Part shown: piece by piece, positions 57,140-64,000 of the stretch | Position numbering within the stretch: position 1 is the stretch's first letter | Layout of the letters: the number at the start of each line of letters is the position of its first letter | From: Asparagopsis taxiformis | Taxonomy: Eukaryota; Rhodophyta; Florideophyceae; Bonnemaisoniales; Bonnemaisoniaceae | Length of the DNA stretch: 64,000 bases | Direction of reading: 5' to 3' | NCBI GenBank assembly: GCA_030407315.1 | Contig: JALQPE010003190.1 | Coordinates: 1-64,000, forward strand | Program-made: the position numbers and the translations under genes | Notes under the pieces: model-generated | What the model was told of the DNA's origin: nothing | What the model saw: only the letters and a program-made list of their open reading frames with translations | Databases searched by the model: none

Positions 57140-57440
57140 GGATGTCGGGTCCTAGTATCCGGCCAAACGTACTAGAAAAACTGGATGTCGGGTCCTAGTA
57201 CTCCGCCAAACGTACTAGAGAAAGTGGATGTCGGGTCCTAGTATTCCGCCGAACGTACTAGAGAAAGTGGATGTCGGGTCCTAGGATCCCGCTGAATGTA
57301 CTAGAGAAATTGGATGTCGGGTCCTAGTATTCCGCTGAATGTACTAGAGAAATTGGATGTCGGGTCCTAGTATTCCGCCGAACGTACTAGAGAAAGTGGA
57401 TGTCGGGTCCTAGTATTCCGCCGAACGTACTAGAGAAAGT
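57140..57440 (+). repeat. 43-bp tandem repeat, seven copies
   Basis: Unit starts GGATGTCGGGTCCTAGTAT and ends GTACTAGAGAAAGT, at 57140, 57183, 57226, 57269, 57312, 57355 and 57398. Each contains CCTAGTA and TACTAG, so half-sites face each other. It is followed by GGACGTCCGC motifs and then the inverted repeat at 57527, directly upstream of the Harbinger transposase. Confidence 0.9.
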
Positions 57441-57526
57441 GGACGTCCGCATCCAAAAAATTTTATTTTTTTTTTCGGACGCGGACGTTCATTTGTTCTA
57501 GTAAATCTCGGGGCCGACTAGGACCC

Positions 57527-57573
57527 GTACTAGAGAGACTGGACGTCCGCGTCCACTTCCGAAAACACAGACG
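57527..57573 (-). repeat. right copy of the distant inverted repeat
   Basis: Inverted match of 45186-45232 (ends GAAAACACAGACG). It lies 36 bp before the ATG of the Harbinger transposase relic. No matching target duplication is visible outside the pair. Confidence 0.7.
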
Positions 57574-57609
57574 CATACCGTCAGACAGAGACAAAAAAGT
57601 CCATCATAG

Positions 57610-58654
57610 ATGAAGGGGAAGGGCCGACTGCAAGATCACTCAACATCTCGAGTAAAGAAAAGACACATTGATAACATACTGGCTCTTGCACGCTGCCGTT
57701 ATGTAGATTGTTCTCTATCGTTGAGTGCATTTTTCCTTACAGAAATGAACAAGGAGCACATTGACCTCTCTCTTCATCAAGAGAGAAGAATGAAAATATT
57801 TTCGGTGAGCTTCAATCTGGAGTCCCTAGACGACTATGAGTGCCTCCGTCGTTACAGGTTTATGAAAAAAGACATATGCAGGGTGATAACTAAGCTTGGG
57901 TGGAGGAATGAAATATTTGTAACGAGTCGAAGAGGTTACCAGTCGTCTGCGGCAGAGGCATTTTGCGTTTTGACAAGGCGGTTGAGTACACCATGTAGGT
58001 GGAAAGACCTGGAGGAAGAGTTTGGAAGGTCATCAAGGCACTTTGCGAAATATTCTACGAGACACTTGAGAGGTACTACACACAATGCAAGGAATTGTTG
58101 TGCAAGTAACATTCCACATTTATATCTTCAAGAGCTATGTTTTATGCAGAAAAGATATATGAGAAAGGTTCACCTCTTGATAGATGCGTCGGACTAATAG
58201 ATGCTACTAACGTCTTTATTTCTAGACCGAATGGAGCAATGCAGCACGCAACTTACAATGGGCATAAAAAAGGAACTCCGTGAAGTTCCAGGCTGTTACA
58301 CTTCCTGATAGTATTATTTTCCATGTTAGTGGACCAATCGAAGGGCGCAGGCATGATATTACGTTGTTAAGGGAGTCGGGAATCGAGGAATAACTGGAAA
58401 GCTCGTTACAAATTTACGGAAATCAGTACTACATATATGCAGACTCAGCATATCCCCTAAGACCATACCTGATTGTTGGATTTGCGGGGGCACAATTAGA
58501 CAATGACGAAAGAAGGTTTAATACAGCAATGTCAAAGGTACGAATCTCAGGTGAATGGGCGTTAAAGGATGTACGGAAGTATTTCACACATCTTGACATG
58601 TCTCGCAAGCGCTTCGACTGTGAACCCCAAGTTTTGAACAGTACATTGAACTGA
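57610..58654 (+). pseudogene. PIF/Harbinger transposase relic
   Basis: Starts at the ATG at 57610. The N-terminal part resembles HARBI1-like proteins: SLDDYECLRRYRFMKKDICRV, then AEAFCVLTRRLSTPCRWKDLEEEFGRSS. The frame shifts near 58140, after which GLIDATNVFISRPNG, ATYNGHKKG, (second shift, about 58280) VKFQAVTLPDS, SGPIEGRRHDITLL, YIYADSAYPLRPY and FNTAMSKVRISGEWAL follow in family order. A stop interrupts after RESGIEE (about 58391). The catalytic Asp residues of IDAT and ADSAYP and the Glu of GEWAL are present. An active copy would recognise its element ends and cut and paste it, usually with a Myb-like partner; no partner gene is seen nearby. Ends at the TGA 58652-58654. Confidence 0.85.
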
Positions 58655-59562
58655 TCCTTGAATAAAGTTTTAAATTTTTTTTGTTCTTTTTGTGTCGTCT
58701 TCTTTGTTTTCAGTAGAATTTAGAAGAACGACAAACTTGTCATTGCCGACAAATACAAATGGAGCTGTGTCAAGATTTTAAAACCTCATTCAACTGCTCA
58801 CTTTTATGCCAAAAAATCCCCACGTCTTGTTCCTTTTCATTAATGCATCATCCCTCAACGCCACCACTACCATCAATCTCCCTCACACCTCTTTCACGTA
58901 TATTTATGACGTTTTGGAATATAAAAGTTCTCGTCTCTTTTACAGCGCTCCAACCGATAGCTAATCGCTGAATTACTTGCGTGAAACTTCACGCAACCAG
59001 CAAGGAGCTTGGTTTTCACAGTGCAATTGCGCGATGTAGAAACTAGCATACACTCTCGCCCTCAATATAACCATCGCCCACCTCTTGTGCCGTCATATAC
59101 AACGTTCGATCTGCTCGATTTCAATCTCCTAAACATCCCTGTCTGTTATAATGACATCACTCTAACTGTACTATGATGAATTCCCGCCCCTACGCCCGCC
59201 TGTTCCGCAATTCTGGTGCAAGTCGTGCAATTACTACGCTGCAGGATCAGCGTGTGCAGTTTCGCCGTGGCGGGATAAACCAGTGAGATCGACCCAGAGT
59301 GATATTTTAATACGATTTGATTTCACGGCGCATACAATTGCTAGCTATTGGTCAAGTTTGTATAGACCAACCCTTTGCGCCTCGGCAAGCTTCTCTATCG
59401 ATATTGAACCTTCGGCTGTTCAGGATGGCAAGCTGGTTGTACATCTGTGCCTTCTTCTAGGCATTATGAAGTACTCGTCTCCCTATATTACCTAGCCTCT
59501 CAAGAAAATAAACTAGAGAGCTACCATCGTAGCGACATTATTGTTCTACATGCAAGCAAAAG
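58655..59562. other. spacer and probable 5' LTR of Gypsy 2
   Basis: The end of this stretch (GCAAGCAAAAG, then TGATCACTTGC) matches the LTR end and primer-site region of Gypsy 1 (GCGAGCAAAAG, then TGATCACTTCG), so an LTR ends at 59562. Its left border is uncertain: TGTTATAATGACATC near 59147 is one candidate, and no target duplication can be tested because the 3' LTR is outside the window. Confidence 0.45.
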
Positions 59563-59601
59563 TGATCACTTGCTAAACTTGAATATCCTGCGTCAACTAG
59601 C

Positions 59602-62600
59602 ATGGCTCAATCAGGGCCTTCTACTGGCCAGCCAGCGTTTACGCCCATATCTCACCCAGAATTGCGAAAGCTGGGTCGCAATGCTATTCACAAGTTCCTA
59701 ATTGAGCGTGAAAATTACCTTCTGCGCGTCCAAGATGCTGCGACATCAGGAGGCTCAATTACTCCTGTACCGCTCCGTTCTTAGATTGATCGAGACCTTC
59801 TATTGTCTCTCCTATCATTTGAAACTTTCCCAGGAATATCCGATTTCGAGGATTTGACGGATGATATTCTCAAGAAATGGCTGGAATAGAAGGATGACGT
59901 GAAGCTAGAGTCAATTTCTCTGGAAGATCTCGAAGAAACCATTAAATCAGGTATAAGATAAATGTGAATGAAGTTGACGCTGAGTTGCGCATACAGTCGT
60001 TGTTTACAGACTACCAGACGCTTCTACGAAACAGAAAATGGGAGCGCCTGGTACAGGAAAAGCCTCAAATTGCTATGCGCCACATATGTCATCTCTTAAA
60101 GCCGCCAATCTTAAGATATAAGATCGAACAAGATCTGGAACTTGGAGTGGATAACTTAGAAGATGATTGGATCCGTTTTTACAAACGAGTCATCAAAAGG
60201 GCCAAGGCGTGTGAGGAATACGTTCCGATAAAAAGTATCGTACATGCACAGGATAAAGGGAAAAGTACAAGGAAGAGTAATGGATCTACAGGAACACCTA
60301 ACTCTGTTGTTGGGCCATCATCGTCCAGTCCATCGCAATCAGGCAAACACACAATTAATACCGCTGCCAGCCCAAATATAGGAACAAGACCTACTAAGAA
60401 ACTTCCAGAATGCCTCAATCCTCGTTGTACGGGGAAGCACTATCTGAAGGACTGTCAGATGTCTAGCAAAGAAGAAAAGGAAAAATATCTGAAGGAGTTT
60501 CGCGATAAGCGGGCAAAGCAAGGCAGGCTCAGCCGCATGTCAGCAGCTGAGGAAACGACTAGTGTGAATTCACTGGATAAGTCCAGTGAACTTAGTCCGG
60601 GGCGCCTCCAAGCCAAGCTTGCAGATACAGTATATGTTACTTTGAATGGAGATTATGGCGCTGACCACGCGTCACTCAGTCAATACCATATACAGAAGTG
60701 CACAGAGGCAGGACTTTCTGTGCAAGTAATACCTTTGAAAACTCCAATTAAGATGGGACTAGCAGTACAAAACATCAACGAAGGTGGTGATGAAGTTATG
60801 CATCTTGCTGATAGAAAGGCTTGCATTTCACTCACAATTGACCTACCGCAAGGACCACTACGCCTCCGAAATGTACAGTTCCTAGTATTCGATGCACCTA
60901 TGCCTGAGGTGCTCTTATCCAGGCCTCTACTCCAGTCAATTGGGTTCAACTTGGATCATCATCTATCGGCAGTACGAACCAGGTACCATGATGCAGATTT
61001 TTCACATGTTGGTTTCTCAGCCGTAACATTGAAGATTCCATGCAGGGCCAAGACGAACAAGGTCAGTTGTCGAGGCTGCTGTTAACACCAGCGAAGCAGT
61101 CTCAACCGTCACTACCCATTGACGAATCTAACGAATATGGGCAAGAGAATACTACTCAAGATAGTAATGCACGAAGAAATCAAGGTGGAAGTTCTGCTAC
61201 ATCGTCCTCTAATTTGCACAAACGTCATCAATCGACACACAATTTGGATCAGAACGAGATTTGATCGATGATGACAGTCTATCAGTAGGTGAGAATGAAC
61301 CTACTACAACAGATCATTACATTAAGTTGTTGATTGAAGATGCGATCCAGAACGGTCTGCCTGAACAACACCACGATGATATGCGCGCGCTTGTTTACGA
61401 GTATGCGGATGTTTTTCGCACCACGCTAGGAGCCGACCCTCCTGCGGCAATTGAACCAATGAAAATTGTCCTGAAGGAGAACGCTTCTCCTGTACGCATG
61501 AAGCTGCGTCGCTATACTCCCAGACAGTCTGCCTTTCTAAGATCTAAAGTGGACGAACTGATCAAGCTGGGTCTTGTTTACCCTAATAATACAAGCCAAT
61601 GGGCTTGTGCCCCGCTAGTGGTGCCGAAGCAAGGTGATGAACAGTTCCGATTTACGGTAGATCTGAGGCCTGTTAATAACCAGACCATTCCGCACGTTTG
61701 GCCTATGCCAGATCTCGAATCTGCGACAGCTAAGCTTTCCGATGCAACTTGCATTTTTTGAACATGTTTCGCAACGTTAGATCTATGCCAAGGATATTGG
61801 CAGCTTCCGTTGCACACTTCTTCTCAAGAATGTCAAAGTTTTATTACAGAGGACGGTGTATTTACACCTACAAGGGTAATGCATGGACAAACAAACTCTG
61901 TCTCTTACCTTCAAAGCAACGTGCAAATGCTTTGCCGTCCTATCCTTGATTCTATTTTATTGTGGCTTGATGACATCTTAGTACACTGCAAGACTGACTT
62001 CGAACTCTTACAAGCTCTGCGCAGTTTTTTCTCTATATGCAAACAACACAACTTGAAGCTTCATGTCAGAAAGTGCAAGCTTTACTTGCGTGAAGTGCGT
62101 TGGTGTGGTCGTTACATTAGCAAGGATGGCATTCGGCTTGATCCCAGTCGCTTATCAGCACTTATGGATATGGGAGTTCCCGAGACTGGTGCAGATCTTC
62201 AACAATTTCTGTGTGCTGCGAACTGGATGCGACAGTGTATTCTGGAATTCACAAAGCTTATTGCCGAACTGCACAAGACTCTAGAGGAAGTATATAATCA
62301 GGCTGGAAAGCGCACTAAACTTGCTTGTGGAACGATAGTTCGGTGACGAAGTAGCTGGTACGAGCCACGGACACGCTGTCCTTAACGAAACGAATAAGTC
62401 CACCCGCTGGTGTTTTGACTGTATGTTTGGTAGCAGATAGAGGATAGGGTAGAGAATAGGTTAGCAGGTAGACACGGGCGTCACGACGAACGATCCACGC
62501 GTGGACTACGTTAACGAACGAGGTGGTACGTCACCGGAGGCGCTCTCAACCAAGCCCGTAGGCACTACACGCGATCAGCCTCACGTGTGGCGATGGGTAG

Positions 62601-64000
62601 GGAGTACGCAGCTCGACGGAGACGAAGCCTCGTTAGGCGAAAACGTAATACGTAACGTAGAAGTCAGTCGTAGACTAGAGCACGTTGCCCGATCGTTGTC
62701 TTATCCCCTTTCCCTCCCGGCACGATGCCAATACCTATGTAGCCACGATGGCATCGCTTTACAGTGTAAACACTGCTCGTAACGTCCCCGAATGGGAAAG
62801 GACCTTTTGGGTCGCACGTAAGGACCCGTTGGTCCGTTGGCCGTTGCCAGTACGTTCGTTGCACACGTGTGCCGGTTGCGCGCGCGCATGCGCCAGCAAT
62901 GTTCGTGCATTGCTGTCGCCGGTCGTGTCCGCCGAAATTCGAATTCCGCGGAAAACGTAAATATTTGCAATTTCGGAATTGCCACGTATACTACATTGCT
63001 GTATCACGCATAAAGCTAGCTCCTTTGTGGGGTGATATACAGAAAGAAGCATTTGCTGCTGTGAAGCAAGCTCTTCTAACCTGTGCAACATTAGCACATC
63101 CTGACCCTGACCAGCTCCTTTGCTTGTTCACGGATGCATCTGAGCAACATTGGTCGGGGGTACTTACTCAGATTCCAAAAGCTGACTTGGATATTGAGTT
63201 TTCCCAGCAGCGGCATCAGCCTCTTGCGTTTCTTTCTGGATCTTTCACTGGATCAAGTTCCCGTTGGTCTACAATTGAGAAAGAAGCATTTGCTATTGTT
63301 GAGGCTGTTACTAGATTGTACTACATTCTACTACGGCCTGAAGGCTTTTGGCTCTTTACCGATCATCGGAACCTTGTGTTTATTTTTGATCCAATGTCAG
63401 CATCTACTCGGCTTGGGAAGCATGTCACATCTAAAATTGAACGATGGTCTATGCGCCTCTCGTCTTTTCGTTTCACTATTGTGCACATTTCTGGTGCTGA
63501 TAACTGTTGGGCTGATATTCTCTCGCGATGGGGATCCCCGCGGCACAATCACCATTGCATGCCGACTCATCGTGCGTCGCTATCTTCTCTCTTTGTGGCT
63601 CCTGTTGCACCAGAGCTAGATCCGGAACTGCAGTGGCCAGCAGCAAAAGATATCTATGATGCGCAATTGGCGTCAAAAGGAGAAGGGGAGGGATCTCAAT
63701 ACACCAAACGTTCTGATGGTTTATTGATCGACGAAAATGGATCGATTTGGATCCCATCTACTGCTCTAGAACTGCAGTTGCGAATTTGTGTTATTGCACA
63801 CTGCGGCAGAGGAGGACATCGTGGCGCTCACACAACTTATAATCACATCAAGGAGTGTTTCCATTGGGAAAATATGAAGAAGGACGTTTACTCGTTCTGC
63901 AATTCTTGTCTACATTGTCTCAGCACTGCGGATGGTACTAGGATCCCGCGCCCGTTGGGCCATGCACTTGTTCTACATAGTGCCGCGATCGTAGTTTACT
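59602..64000 (+). pseudogene. Gypsy 2 gag-pol, frameshifted
   Basis: Starts at the ATG at 59602 (MAQSGPSTGQPAFTPISHPELRKLGR). Stops occur at 59782 (where Gypsy 1 has Ser) and 59887, and shifts near 59955, 61050 and 61250. RT is recognisable: RYTPRQSAFLRSKVDELIKLG, TVDLRPVNN, then a 12-nt insertion containing TGA inside the FATLDLCQGYW motif (about 61750-61770), and LLWLDDILVHC (about 61965). RNase H resumes after the solo LTR with LLCLFTDASEQHWSG and TIEKEAFAIVEAV. Many breaks and an insertion make it dead, older than Gypsy 1. Confidence 0.85.
62326..62995. mobile_element. solo LTR (about 670 bp) inside Gypsy 2
   Basis: Starts TGTGGAACGATAG and ends CGTATACTACA (TG...CA), flanked by TTGCT on both sides (62321-62325 and 62996-63000). 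Removing it and one TTGCT restores the Gypsy 2 reading KRTKLA-VSRIKLAPLWG. No coding content. The family is unlike the other LTRs in this window; orientation is not certain. Confidence 0.75.

Larger units (their letters stand above)
59563..64000 (+). mobile_element. Gypsy retrotransposon 2, decayed, cut by window end
   Basis: Internal part of a Gypsy element related to Gypsy 1: Gag, protease region, RT, RNase H and the start of integrase (HCGRGGHRGAH...CNSCLHC at about 63800-63920). The rest of integrase and the 3' LTR lie beyond 64000. A 670-bp solo LTR is inserted at 62326-62995. Confidence 0.85.

Noticed and set aside
57140..57440. CRISPR array
   Set aside because: The 43-bp units are contiguous with no unique spacers, and the sequence is eukaryotic; it is a simple tandem repeat.

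Overview
This is eukaryotic nuclear DNA. It holds LTR retrotransposons, cut-and-paste transposase relics, a gene with a 76-nt spliceosomal intron, and long intron-poor genes for Sel1-repeat and NB-ARC/WD40 proteins. The mix (Copia elements with very short LTRs, chromodomain Gypsy elements, DDE_Tnp_4 and Harbinger transposases, STAND proteins, Tudor-like repeats) would suit a red alga, or less likely an oomycete. That placement is a guess; nothing here fixes the species.

Layout: 0.5-1.7 kb, a frameshifted DDE_Tnp_4 transposase relic. 2.2-4.1 kb, a secreted FAD amine oxidase on the minus strand with one intron. 4.49-5.01 kb, a MITE-like element with TA duplications. 6.4-7.2 kb, an unknown gene. 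7.2-9.4 kb, no gene I can resolve. 9.4-10.5 kb, a three-unit Tudor/Agenet-like gene. 10.9-16.2 kb, a solo LTR followed by a composite Copia element flanked by a 5-bp target duplication. 16.7-27.3 kb, a dead Sel1-repeat gene split by a complete 5.9-kb Gypsy element. 28.3-32.5 kb, its intact divergent paralogue. 32.7-36.0 kb, an NB-ARC/WD40 (APAF-1-like STAND) gene. 36.2-44.8 kb, a decayed tandem copy of that gene, split near its 11th codon by a second complete Copia element. 45-57.6 kb, a repeat-built region with a pair of multi-kb inverted arms made of about 500-bp tandem units, an array of splice-site-like micro-exons and a 43-bp satellite. 57.6-58.7 kb, a broken Harbinger transposase. 59-64 kb, a second, decayed Gypsy element carrying a 670-bp solo LTR and running off the window end.

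Host genes cluster at 23-39 kb. Both host families occur as one good copy beside one dead copy, and each dead copy was hit by a retrotransposon. Removing the element and one copy of the duplication restores the host reading frame exactly. The most unusual structural signal is in the Copia LTRs: three LTR families carry a direct repeat of the LTR head 49-51 bp inside the LTR, and in both complete elements the 5' LTR lacks exactly that 49-bp unit. Many ORFs here are broken by single-base indels even where flanking LTRs are identical, so some breaks may be consensus errors.
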